DNA from: a virus
IMG/VR virus record: IMGVR_UViG_3300047392_000227
Coordinates: 1-38,769 of that record
Direction: 5' to 3' (one strand)
Length of the DNA: 38,769 nt
The position numbers and the translations under genes are program-made. The first letter of the stretch is position 1; every line of letters starts with the position of its first letter. This document shows positions 15,198 to 23,582 of the stretch, piece after piece. Below the pieces are notes generated by a model. That model ran no database searches, was not told the DNA's origin, and worked only from the letters and a program-made list of their open reading frames with translations.

Positions 15198-15830
15198 TTA
15201 GCTGTCTAACTCTTCAAGTACTTCCAAAATGTGCTCGTAATGTTTTTTACGATCAGCAAGACCAATTGTACCACCGTTGATCTTTTTAGTAACAGTGGTA
15301 ACGTCGCCCTTGTCTGCCCATTCGTTTAGTCGGCGTGTGTTCCAGAACCAACCTGCACTTAATACTGCCACTGGGTTTTCTGCAACACAGTCTGGGTCTG
15401 TTAACAAATCCATGTCTAATGCTTTACCGCAAGCTGTATAGTTGTCTTTACCGGTTAATTGAATAACACCACGACCACGATACTTGTAACCGTCACCTGA
15501 AGCTTCGGCACCGTTACCCATACGACCACCGTACACACGATTGGCAATCTTCTCTGGCTTACGTGCATAAGGCACAGCCGACTCTTCTGAGGGGAAATAC
15601 TTTTTAAATGTGCCAGTTAGACCCTTGGCACTGTAGTTCAAGTTTTCTTGGGTGGCGGCAAAGTTGCCTGACTCGTGAGCAGTTTGTGCAATAAACATGG
15701 CCATACGCTTGGGCGTGTCAATTTCAAAGTGTTCAAATGTTTCGTTCAAACCTTCTACAAACTTTTCCAAATTGGATCTCTTGGCTTCGGGCAAGCATGC
15801 TTCTAAAATATCAATTGTTAACTCGATCAC
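15198..15830 (-). CDS. GH19-type endolysin
   Basis: 210-residue glycoside hydrolase family 19 protein, expected to cut the peptidoglycan sugar chain (or chitin-like polymer) at lysis. Glu53 in IAQTAHESGNF is the likely acid catalyst. FKKYFP, RVYGGRMGN, YKYRGRGVIQLTGKDNY and VTKKINGG follow in family order. No signal peptide or membrane arm is seen, so it would need a holin. The start is GTG at 15830 with GGAG at 15837-15840, one base after the previous stop; the longer frame to 15866 is rejected. Confidence 0.88.
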   Translation of the reverse strand: MIELTIDILEACLPEAKRSNLEKFVEGLNETFEHFEIDTPKRMAMFIAQTAHESGNFAATQENLNYSAKGLTGTFKKYFPSEESAVPYARKPEKIANRVYGGRMGNGAEASGDGYKYRGRGVIQLTGKDNYTACGKALDMDLLTDPDCVAENPVAVLSAGWFWNTRRLNEWADKGDVTTVTKKINGGTIGLADRKKHYEHILEVLEELDS

Positions 15831-15831
15831 G

Positions 15832-16722
15832 TTAATCTCCTTTTTTGATAGCACGAGCAATAGCATGTGCTTTATTGATAGTGCTCTTTTTCAATGGTGG
15901 TTTATCACCTGTGCTTTTCATTGCTTGGCTCATACCAATTGCATATGGATTTTTATCAGCTTCTCGAATGCCAACGTTAATTTTAGTCCGTTGTTGAAAC
16001 TTTCTGAGAACTTCAAACTCTTGCGGGCTAATTTTACCAGCGTGGTACATTTTATTTACTAAGGCTTGAATCTCTGGCGGAACGCCTGGTGGATTTTGTT
16101 TCTTGCTTGGAGCATCGTAATTGCGATCAACTTTAACTGAATCAGAATCAGCTTGGTTAAAGTAGTCACGCATTTGTGCTAAACTAGCTTCGTCTAATCC
16201 ATGACCACCTTTGACAAAGTCTTCTAGCTTGACTATTACTTCGTGCTCAACGTCTTGGAAATCTTCTTCTGGATCTAATCCATGTTCTTGTGCAGTTGCC
16301 ATAAACATAGCATGCAAGCCCGGAATGTGTTCGTCAAACAAGTCAGTCATTGTGACACTACCGTTGCTGTTATAAAGTTGGTCTAACACATACTTGGCCC
16401 AGTTAGGGGTCATTTCTGTAGCTACACTTTCGTCTACATCATCCTTAGGAAAATTTCTGGGATCAAATTGTGGCAAGTATGTAACCGTGCCTTTTGGACT
16501 TACCACGTGAGTAAACTCATATCCTTCGTCATCTAAATCTCGCATGAACTTTTTAGCACTAAAGAAAGGATCTCCCTCTACCGGGTGTTGCATTACTTCT
16601 TCGTCACCGTCCATGACAGTCCATATATTATGACGTATAAAGCGATGGCGGCTTTCGTCGGCTTCTGCTACACCTTGTTTGAACAGTGGATTACCGTTAT
16701 CTCCTAAATCTGTGTATTTCAT
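15832..16722 (-). CDS. Phage protein with C-terminal basic Ala/Lys motif, 296 aa
   Basis: Unrecognised 296-residue protein. The N-terminal two thirds are acidic (HPVEGDPFFSAKKFMRDL, TYLPQFDPRNFP, LYNSNGSVTMTDLFDEHIPG). The C-terminus is basic: QALVNKMYHAGKISPQEF, then NPYAIGMSQAMKSTGDKPPL and INKAHAIARAIK. The NPYA(I/V)GM plus HAIARAIK ending occurs in virion-associated proteins of T4-like phages as far as I recall. The start ATG at 16722 shares a base with the upstream stop (TAATG) and has GGGAG nine bases before. Confidence 0.7.
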   Translation of the reverse strand: MKYTDLGDNGNPLFKQGVAEADESRHRFIRHNIWTVMDGDEEVMQHPVEGDPFFSAKKFMRDLDDEGYEFTHVVSPKGTVTYLPQFDPRNFPKDDVDESVATEMTPNWAKYVLDQLYNSNGSVTMTDLFDEHIPGLHAMFMATAQEHGLDPEEDFQDVEHEVIVKLEDFVKGGHGLDEASLAQMRDYFNQADSDSVKVDRNYDAPSKKQNPPGVPPEIQALVNKMYHAGKISPQEFEVLRKFQQRTKINVGIREADKNPYAIGMSQAMKSTGDKPPLKKSTINKAHAIARAIKKGD

Positions 16723-19700
16723 TATTTTGGCTCCCAATATCTACCTGCGCCAAAGAACATGTTGGCACGTGAGTTTTCGAATGGACTGTACCATTTGCCG
16801 CTTTTTGTTTTGAACAGGCCAAGTTCTTCTGCTTTAGCAGTTTGATCAGCTGGTACATTATAAAAGTAGTAGCCTTTTTTAACAGGTGCCTTTTTATAGT
16901 AAGAACGTTCTTGTTCTGGCTTGTCCCAACCTTCATCGTTAGCACCACCGTCTAATTGATAAGCTAAACTTTGACGCTTGCCCATACCTGCTACACTTGA
17001 ATCATAATCACGTTGGTAAGCATCGCGTCGATCGTAACGACTTTCTTTTTGCGCTGTTGGCATAACTGGTTTTGATAACATTCCTAATGCTTTATTCAAG
17101 TTATTGATACCTGCTTTCCATGTGGCTCCAGCCGCATGTGCCGCTGTTAATGCCGCACCCCAAATTGGGTTAAGAGTCATCATAAATGCTTGCTCAATCT
17201 TAATATCACTTTGTTGTTTCTCAACATCAACTTCCTTTTGCATTACTTCAACTCGGGCCTTTGTTTCAGCGTCAATGACAGCAAGTTGTTTTGCTTTTTC
17301 TGTATTGATCTGATCCAATCTGTTTTGACGCTCGCCTGCATTGTCAATGTTGTCTAGCTGTTTGATTTGAATTTGATAATCAGCTTCTAGTTTAGCTTTC
17401 TTATATTCACCTTCAGCTGAGGCATTGATAACTGCAATTTCATGTTTGTACCCAGCTTGAGCCATTTCTAACTCATGCTTGCGAATATCTTCACGTTCTT
17501 TGCGGTCTTCAATTTCGCGTTCAATTTGAGTCAAGCGTTCTTTAGCATCAAGTTCTAAATCCTGCTTGATTTTAATAATAGCCAGACGTGCTTCCATATC
17601 AAGTTCCAGCAACTCTTTCTGGTCTGCTTGATCTAATTCAGCTTTGTTTAATAAGGCTTGTACAGATAGTTCGTGCTGTAGTGGAGCATTTTCTAAATCC
17701 AACTGATTTTGAATGTTAGTAAGATTTTGTTGATGCACACCAGCAGCCTGTTGTTTTACGGCAGCTCGCATTTCATCCATGGTCGGGGCTTGTTGCATCA
17801 AATTCCAAATAGCTTGAACATCACGAGCTAATGCGTGCCCTTCACTACTATTGATGAATATTGCTTGGCTTGGATTTTCAGTGTATGGTAGTACAAACTC
17901 TTTTAAATTTTGACCAATTATGCCGCTATCCTTAGCGGCTAGTGCCATCATTTTTTTCCAATTAAGACCCGAGCCGCTTGATGGCTCTCCGTCATTTTTT
18001 AACAACATGTTATAAGGAACTAACCAATCTTCAGCAGCTTCTTTCATGATAGATACTTGGCCACTGGCATCTGCTGGCTTTGTTGATAGTTCATGATATG
18101 GATTATGAATTTCAAGAGACTTCAATGGTCCAATTGTGATAACAGGGCTACCATTGTTTTGTGCAATCATTCGTGGACTTGAAACGCTGACCATGGCCAT
18201 ATCGTTGCTCATTAACTTTAGAACCTTGGCTTTAGTAGGTACCATTTTGGCACCAGGTACTCTGTAACCAATAATGTCGCCGGCTTTTAATTCAGCCGGT
18301 GCTTCTGGCGCAGTGGGCGCAGTGTATGGTGGCACTGGTGGGCGAGGAGTTGTTGGTAAATTAGCAGTTGGCTTGGCAGGCGGATTACGTCTAGCGTCCA
18401 TTCGTGCTCTAACATCATCCAATAGACCTTCAGTTAATCCAGCTTCGGCCATTGCTGATTGCATAATACTTGCCGCACGACTTGCCGCTTGTTCACGTAC
18501 ACCGCCACCAAAGTAAGCAGCGATCTCTTTAAAGCCTTCTTCGGTGTTCAGTGTGTCTTGTAACAATGCTTTGCTTTCTGGTTTCATCTTTTCAAACTTT
18601 GCTAGCAATTGGCGTGCAATGTTTGGCGCAATTACTGTTACAGTGCCATCAGCTAACTTTACTTTGGTTGGCTTTTCGTAGTCACTGGCTTTACGAATCT
18701 GCATAATGATATTCTGATCAGCAGTAGCTTGGTCGCCTGGAGTAGCTTCATCGCCTTCAGCTTCAATAACTGGATCAACTCCGCTCTCTTGATCTAAACG
18801 ATCTGTAATCCATTCATAAGGATCGCCATCACGAGCTTTCTTTACACCATATGGCATCTCATCAAAGTAGTATTCGTACAAGGCATCAAAGAAGTCTTGA
18901 TTTTCATCAATGTCGCCACCTGCACGGAACTTGGCGTAGTCTGCACTGTACTTGCTTAAGATACCTTCTAGGGTATCGCTGCCTTCGTTTACCGTTTCAC
19001 CAAATGCTTCTGGTGGATTGCTATCTAACATTTGTTCGACTTGCTTGACCCAACCACTTACATCGCTGGATCCAATTTCTTCTACATCGCCTACATAGTC
19101 TGCAACTTCGTCAATGGCTTGCATTACCAATACTGGGCCGTACTTGCTCAACAAGTCTGAGCGTTGCAATAAAATTCTACGTGTGATAGCACCTGCCACT
19201 GGATTGTCTTCGTTTTCTTTAATTTGTACGCCGGCTTGCTGTAGTTGCTTAACGGCATTGGCATCTAAGTTAACACTGCCGTCATCTTCTTGTTCTGTAT
19301 CTAATTCAATTTGGCCGTTCTTGTTGAACGTGGCGTTTGTTGTTTTACCTGTTGGGGCAAACTGTGTGCGACCTGTACCACCTGAAGTGCCTGTGCTTGG
19401 GATAGTACCCACTGTGGCATTTGGATCACCTTCCGCTACAGCTTGCTTACTTTCACCAATTTGCTTAACTGTGGCAGCGGCAGCTTTTTGTTGTTCCGGT
19501 GGTAATGTAGCAATTTTACTGCTTGTATATTGTGCAACTTTATCATCACCGCCCAACTTCTCTGCGGCAGCGTCCCATAGCTTTTCTACACCCTGCATGC
19601 CTAGCTTGGCAGCACTATAAGCACCGTATGCGGCCATTGGGATTCCCAGCAGTGGTCCCAAGATAGAAACGATAGCTGGAGCGCCTGCGGCTGCTACTCC

Positions 19701-20738
19701 ACCTAATGCTAAACCAGCGGCTGCTTTAACCAAACCTGGTGCAGCCTCATCCATCTTAGCATAATCTTCGTGACCAATGTAAAAGTCAGTTTCGGGATCG
19801 TAGTACTTGCCTTCTTTTGGATCGTAGTAAACAACCTTACCACTGCGAGTACTGAATGGGCCTTCTAAGCCTGGACGTTCTTGATAACGCTCATTGTCAA
19901 TACCGCGTGTGACTGTATAGCCTTCTGCTACTTTTTTTGCAGGAAAACGTGCAACTGTCTTACCGTCAACTGTAACAAATCCAGTTGGAGCAGATCTAGC
20001 TGTTGCAATTTTGCCATTTGGATATTTCTTTTCCATTGAAGCGACCCAAGCGTCACGAGCTGCATATTGGTCTTTGGATCCACCAATGCTTTCTGTTACA
20101 CCGGTCACTGCATGTGGATGACGCACATACAATACGTTGCCGCCAGCTGTGATATAGTGTGGTAAACGTTGGCTATCGCCGGGCATGTATTCTGTGCCTG
20201 ACACTGGAATGCGTCTAACTTTGTTGTCAATACCGTAGATGATGTATGACTTGCCGTCTTGGCTCAAACGACTTTGGTCATAAATCACATGCTGTTGACC
20301 ACCACCTGCACGACTACGAGCATCTGCAATTCGTTGCTTACGGATTTGATCTTGCTCAGCGTTCCATACTTGACGCTCTGTACTACGACCATATTCACGT
20401 TGGCGCATTGCTTCTTTATAGTTGGGACTAAAGATATCGGCCATGTGCTGGCCAACTGAATGATTTAGACCTGGATAGTTAGGGTTAGCACCACCTTGTG
20501 CTTGAGCTGAATGTGCGCCACCCAATGCAATACCCGCTGCCATTGCCGCTGGCACAATCTTTTTAGCAACATGATGCAACATATCTTTTGCACCTTCGCT
20601 TAATTCGCCTTCTACGATTTGAACAGTGTCAAATGGGTCTTTGTACTTTTTAACCTGTTCCAATACTACGCTTTCATGTAAGCGGCTGGTAATTTGCTTG
20701 ACAACTTTACCTTCTTTGATTAATCTAATGCGAATCAT
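16722..20738 (-). CDS. Giant virion-type protein, 1338 aa
   Basis: Largest gene of the window. Hydrophobic Ala/Gly segments lie near residues 50-80 (KIVPAAMAAGIALGGAHS) and 335-380 (AAAGLALGGVAAAG). The middle has acidic linkers with repeated VAEG, VTES, VNEG and LTEG sites, a block MPYGVKKARDGDPYEWITDR common in T4-like phages, a Pro-rich link near 800, and a long charged coiled coil at about 1020-1190. Linked LxE-type sites suggest cutting by a gp21-like prohead protease. It may be an injected inner-capsid protein. Ribosome site AAGGGAC precedes the ATG. Confidence 0.75.
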   Translation of the reverse strand: MIRIRLIKEGKVVKQITSRLHESVVLEQVKKYKDPFDTVQIVEGELSEGAKDMLHHVAKKIVPAAMAAGIALGGAHSAQAQGGANPNYPGLNHSVGQHMADIFSPNYKEAMRQREYGRSTERQVWNAEQDQIRKQRIADARSRAGGGQQHVIYDQSRLSQDGKSYIIYGIDNKVRRIPVSGTEYMPGDSQRLPHYITAGGNVLYVRHPHAVTGVTESIGGSKDQYAARDAWVASMEKKYPNGKIATARSAPTGFVTVDGKTVARFPAKKVAEGYTVTRGIDNERYQERPGLEGPFSTRSGKVVYYDPKEGKYYDPETDFYIGHEDYAKMDEAAPGLVKAAAGLALGGVAAAGAPAIVSILGPLLGIPMAAYGAYSAAKLGMQGVEKLWDAAAEKLGGDDKVAQYTSSKIATLPPEQQKAAAATVKQIGESKQAVAEGDPNATVGTIPSTGTSGGTGRTQFAPTGKTTNATFNKNGQIELDTEQEDDGSVNLDANAVKQLQQAGVQIKENEDNPVAGAITRRILLQRSDLLSKYGPVLVMQAIDEVADYVGDVEEIGSSDVSGWVKQVEQMLDSNPPEAFGETVNEGSDTLEGILSKYSADYAKFRAGGDIDENQDFFDALYEYYFDEMPYGVKKARDGDPYEWITDRLDQESGVDPVIEAEGDEATPGDQATADQNIIMQIRKASDYEKPTKVKLADGTVTVIAPNIARQLLAKFEKMKPESKALLQDTLNTEEGFKEIAAYFGGGVREQAASRAASIMQSAMAEAGLTEGLLDDVRARMDARRNPPAKPTANLPTTPRPPVPPYTAPTAPEAPAELKAGDIIGYRVPGAKMVPTKAKVLKLMSNDMAMVSVSSPRMIAQNNGSPVITIGPLKSLEIHNPYHELSTKPADASGQVSIMKEAAEDWLVPYNMLLKNDGEPSSGSGLNWKKMMALAAKDSGIIGQNLKEFVLPYTENPSQAIFINSSEGHALARDVQAIWNLMQQAPTMDEMRAAVKQQAAGVHQQNLTNIQNQLDLENAPLQHELSVQALLNKAELDQADQKELLELDMEARLAIIKIKQDLELDAKERLTQIEREIEDRKEREDIRKHELEMAQAGYKHEIAVINASAEGEYKKAKLEADYQIQIKQLDNIDNAGERQNRLDQINTEKAKQLAVIDAETKARVEVMQKEVDVEKQQSDIKIEQAFMMTLNPIWGAALTAAHAAGATWKAGINNLNKALGMLSKPVMPTAQKESRYDRRDAYQRDYDSSVAGMGKRQSLAYQLDGGANDEGWDKPEQERSYYKKAPVKKGYYFYNVPADQTAKAEELGLFKTKSGKWYSPFENSRANMFFGAGRYWEPK

Positions 20739-20749
20739 TTTTGTCCCTT

Positions 20750-21631
20750 TTATGCTTTATCGTGAATTTCTGGCTGATCATTCGTACCGCCAATTATTTT
20801 GTATGTCAGGCCCATTTGTTTAACCTTGGCCAACATTTCTTTGTATTCTTCTTCGCCCTGCGCTACTAACACAGTGTCGCTATCGTCTTGTCCAAATTCG
20901 TGCGGATCAATTTTGTTATTGTTCCAGTACGTACCAATTTTGTACCAATCCAAATCACCCGGTGTATTTACTACAATGGCATACTTTGGATTAGATAGTA
21001 TGTCTTTGACATAACCCTGTGGATCTGGCTCTTTGGTCAAGCCTTCCATCAAGCGATAATTTTGTGCGGCTTGCTCTACTACGCGAATACATTCGCGAAT
21101 AAAGTTGGTGTCTTCGTCTGTGATGCCACGACTGCCACGACCACCTTTACGTCTTAATCTTGCCAGCTCATTGTAAGCCGCAACAATAGTATTGATTGTA
21201 TTTGTTAGTTGTTTGATATTTTCAGCACTGCGACGGAACGCTCCGCCATGCTCAATGCTTAAATCTTGTGCCAATGCGGCTGCTTCACGACGAGCTTTGT
21301 CACGTAAAGCCTTCAAGCTGTAACGACCAGCGCCACCTAGTACTGCAACTTCTGTATCGCTCATTGGATTTTCACGGTCTAGTCTATAGATAACATTGTC
21401 GTGATTTAACACGTGAGCTTCGTCTACACCTTGTTGCTCAAACACACCTTGTCCAATTCCCTTGGGACCTGGCACATATTTTTGACCAACTGCGGCACGT
21501 GCGTTTTTGCGTTTTTCTTTATTGTTCTTACCACGTACAAATAGAGGATAGGCCACTGTAGCGATGTTGCTAGACGTGGTTGCCACCACAGCTTCGCCGT
21601 CTTCCACTATAATTAATTCACGTAGTTTCAT
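20750..21631 (-). CDS. Virion-type protein with capsid-targeting-like leader, 293 aa
   Basis: 293-residue protein starting MKLRELIIVEDGE. The leader fits the M-K-x-R-E-L-x-x-x-E form discussed for this window. The middle is basic and helical (SLKALRDKARREAAALAQDL, RLRRKGGRGSRG). The end WYKIGTYWNNNKIDPHEFGQ followed by EEEYKEMLAKVKQMG is, from memory, a block seen in T4-like structural proteins. Function unknown; probably packaged with the capsid. It is the first gene of the leftward transcript from the divergent late promoter pair. Confidence 0.7.
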   Translation of the reverse strand: MKLRELIIVEDGEAVVATTSSNIATVAYPLFVRGKNNKEKRKNARAAVGQKYVPGPKGIGQGVFEQQGVDEAHVLNHDNVIYRLDRENPMSDTEVAVLGGAGRYSLKALRDKARREAAALAQDLSIEHGGAFRRSAENIKQLTNTINTIVAAYNELARLRRKGGRGSRGITDEDTNFIRECIRVVEQAAQNYRLMEGLTKEPDPQGYVKDILSNPKYAIVVNTPGDLDWYKIGTYWNNNKIDPHEFGQDDSDTVLVAQGEEEYKEMLAKVKQMGLTYKIIGGTNDQPEIHDKA

Positions 21632-21636
21632 AGATA

Positions 21637-21644
21637 TATTTATT
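21637..21644 (-). promoter_or_regulatory. T4-type late promoter candidate (AATAAATA), leftward
   Basis: Minus-strand AATAAATA five bases before the ATG at 21631. It is one half of a divergent pair with 21711-21718. It would drive the virion-type genes toward the endolysin. Confidence 0.5.
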
Positions 21645-21683
21645 GTTTTTACACATTAACCTTCACTCTATTTACCAACAATG

Positions 21684-21710
21684 AAAATGGTCCTATTTTT
21701 AGACCGTTTT
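21684..21710. terminator. Hairpin between divergent late promoters
   Basis: AAAATGGTC (21684-21692) pairs with GACCGTTTT (21702-21710), nine pairs with one T-G, loop CTATTTTTA. It ends directly against the rightward late promoter. It could stop stray transcripts or bind a regulator. Confidence 0.4.
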
Positions 21711-21718
21711 AATAAATA
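21711..21718 (+). promoter_or_regulatory. T4-type late promoter candidate (AATAAATA), rightward
   Basis: AATAAATA 25 bases before the ATG at 21744, with AAAGGA at 21730-21736 as ribosome site. This spacing is what a conventional T4-like late promoter needs, so it supports the motif elsewhere in the window. Confidence 0.6.
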
Positions 21719-21743
21719 CTACTATAGATAAAGGATTGCCAAG

Positions 21744-22025
21744 ATGGGTGAGTTTTTCAAATTAGTAGCAGAAGTAGGCTTCCCAATTGCGGCTGCTATT
21801 GCCGCTGGCTACTTTGTGTTTCTAACGCTAAAGTTTATTTTAGCAGGGGTTACGTCAAGTGTAGCAAGCCTTAAAGGGATCATCGAAGCCTTAGATAACC
21901 GTGTTAAAACAATGAATCACGATGTTATACGCATTGACACTATTGTTTCAAATGCACTGGGCCTAAGACCCGACACCAGTCGTATTGCTCGAGCAGACGG
22001 CAAAAACGATGCGAGACGCGACTAA
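21744..22025 (+). CDS. Small membrane protein, holin-like paralogue 1
   Basis: 93-residue protein with one strong membrane segment at residues 12-34 (VGFPIAAAIAAGYFVFLTLK) and a cytoplasmic helical tail LDNRVKTMNHDVIRIDTIVS. The same layout is found two genes downstream (22225-22548). This family is common beside virion genes of T4-like phages. A holin or membrane-anchor role is plausible but unproven. Clear late promoter and ribosome site upstream. Confidence 0.7.
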   Translation: MGEFFKLVAEVGFPIAAAIAAGYFVFLTLKFILAGVTSSVASLKGIIEALDNRVKTMNHDVIRIDTIVSNALGLRPDTSRIARADGKNDARRD

Positions 22026-22225
22026 TGCTACACTTTGATTATAACTGGGATTTAAGACCAGACAGAATTATACTTGACGAAGAACTAAACATCGATCGTT
22101 TGGGTTGGCAAGCTGGTGACTACTTTAAAGTTGTCAATATAAATGGCCGAGCAATGCTGGTCAAAGTAGATCCACTTACAGCGTTTGTTCGCGACGGTGG
22201 CGCAGAATTAGCAGGAAAAGAATAA
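22025..22225 (+). CDS. Small soluble protein, 66 aa
   Basis: Unrecognised 66-residue protein between two membrane paralogues. Strand-rich C-terminal half (WQAGDYFKVVNINGRAMLVK). The start overlaps the previous stop as TAATG and its stop overlaps the next ATG the same way, so the three proteins are likely made together and may work together. Confidence 0.7.
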   Translation: MLHFDYNWDLRPDRIILDEELNIDRLGWQAGDYFKVVNINGRAMLVKVDPLTAFVRDGGAELAGKE

Positions 22226-22548
22226 TGGATATCGCAACACTGATCAACAAATACGGCTTCCCGATTGTGGCCGCTGGTGGCATGGGATACTTGATATTCT
22301 ACGTATGGCAATGGGCAACACAAGACATTAAACCAGTGTTGAGTGCCGCCTCTAATACTTTAATTGCCTTGATTGATCGTGTGCGTATGCTGGACAACGA
22401 TCTAATTCGTTTGAATCAAAAAGTAGATGTAGTGCTACATTTACGTGGCAAGATCATCGACGGTGAGCGTGTGGTAGAACAGCAAAAAACAGATCGCGAA
22501 GCTGATGAAAAGTTCCGCGATGCTGTCAACATTGAATCTAAGAAATAA
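22225..22548 (+). CDS. Small membrane protein, holin-like paralogue 2
   Basis: 107 residues. The membrane segment is YGFPIVAAGGMGYLIFYVWQW (split here only by length) at about 10-30, and LIDRVRMLDNDLIRLNQKVD parallels the tail of the 21744 protein. The C-terminus is longer and charged. It overlaps the convergent gene at 22538 by 11 bases, leaving no room for a terminator. Confidence 0.7.
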   Translation: MDIATLINKYGFPIVAAGGMGYLIFYVWQWATQDIKPVLSAASNTLIALIDRVRMLDNDLIRLNQKVDVVLHLRGKIIDGERVVEQQKTDREADEKFRDAVNIESKK

Positions 22549-22921
22549 CTAACCCGTCTTGGGCAAAGCCCTCGGTTACCATTTGGACATAATGCTGACT
22601 TGGTTCACAACCAGTCAGCTTTGTTCTATAGTGCGGAGTCATGTAATATACCCAAGCCGAAGTTTGTTTGCCATTGTGTTCAACTACTGCACTGACTCTG
22701 TCGTAAAATGAAGGATACCCTTCTCTATAATCCAAGTCCTGTAGCTCAATCTCATCAATATCCCATAATATGCCTACAGCAGTATCTCCTTTGGATTCAA
22801 ATACATTAGCGAACTGTAGCATTTCCCACTTGTAATCTATTAGTGTAGCAGGTCCCAAACGCTTGCTGGTCTTGCTCATAACACTGTTATTGGTATTCAT
22901 ACCATATGCAAAATATAACAA
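22538..22921 (-). CDS. Gamma-glutamylcyclotransferase-like (GGCT/AIG2) protein
   Basis: 127-residue protein with the family start LYFAYGMNTN (substrate-binding YGxN loop) and DYREGYPSFYDR, where the Glu of REG is the likely catalytic residue. The middle TAVGILWDIDEIELQDLD fits the barrel strands. Such enzymes release 5-oxoproline from gamma-glutamyl compounds. In phages they often occur near amidoligases such as the one at 27605. It lies at the end of the leftward transcript that includes the adenylate cyclase. Confidence 0.78.
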   Translation of the reverse strand: MLYFAYGMNTNNSVMSKTSKRLGPATLIDYKWEMLQFANVFESKGDTAVGILWDIDEIELQDLDYREGYPSFYDRVSAVVEHNGKQTSAWVYYMTPHYRTKLTGCEPSQHYVQMVTEGFAQDGLVIS

Positions 22922-22922
22922 C

Positions 22923-23582
22923 TTAAACTCCTAATAAATGAATATTGTTTTTGATGTGTTCCCACACACCTTCAGGGTTGCCGTCGGCAAATACCAATTG
23001 GCAACTGATAGTTATCCTGAATCCGGGTCCTTGAATCACAGTGTGCGGTTGGTTAGTACGTAATATAGCACTGGGTACATTGGACTTGGTTTCAAATACT
23101 GGGCCTGGTAAGTCGTGCCATTGAATACGGCCAGCCGCTAAATCTTCTACACAATTGGCCATTACATTGACTCGTGCTTGTGAATATTCTGTAGCTGGAT
23201 ATTCTTTTATAGTAATTGGCAAGTCTTGACTATCCCACCATTGGATCGTGCCCGGTGATTCTGCTAGCTCATAGTAACTTAGTCGTGCTTCTAACAGTGT
23301 TGGCTTGCGATTATAATACACCCCGTCGGCATGGATAGCATACGAAGTTGAATCAGCATCTCCGGCAAATAAAGTAACTGCTCGTGTACGTAATCCCAAT
23401 AGCTCTACCAGACTATTAGTCTGAGCAATAGTCTTTGGGAACGCTTCGGTTACTGTACCCACATTAACCAGACCGTGACCAGTGCCCACATACTTGTGTT
23501 GTAAAGCAGGCAACTGATCTTTAATGAATGCTTGTTTTTCTACAGGATCAATTGTTAATGCCAACGGATAGAAATAGGTCAT
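22923..23582 (-). CDS. Possible 2OG-Fe(II) oxygenase-like protein, 219 aa
   Basis: 219-residue protein of uncertain family. AIHADGVYYNRKP gives an H-x-D pair and PHTVIQGPGFRITISCQL a distal His followed by an Arg, the pattern of double-stranded beta-helix 2-oxoglutarate oxygenases or cupins. The spacing is reasonable but sequence similarity alone is weak. The start overlaps the stop of the adenylate cyclase as ATGA, which implies a shared message. Confidence 0.5.
   Translation of the reverse strand: MTYFYPLALTIDPVEKQAFIKDQLPALQHKYVGTGHGLVNVGTVTEAFPKTIAQTNSLVELLGLRTRAVTLFAGDADSTSYAIHADGVYYNRKPTLLEARLSYYELAESPGTIQWWDSQDLPITIKEYPATEYSQARVNVMANCVEDLAAGRIQWHDLPGPVFETKSNVPSAILRTNQPHTVIQGPGFRITISCQLVFADGNPEGVWEHIKNNIHLLGV

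Noticed and set aside
19114-19620. 168-codon plus-strand frame opposite the 1338-residue protein
   Set aside because: Shadow of an Ala/Gly/Val-rich sense segment; no start signal.
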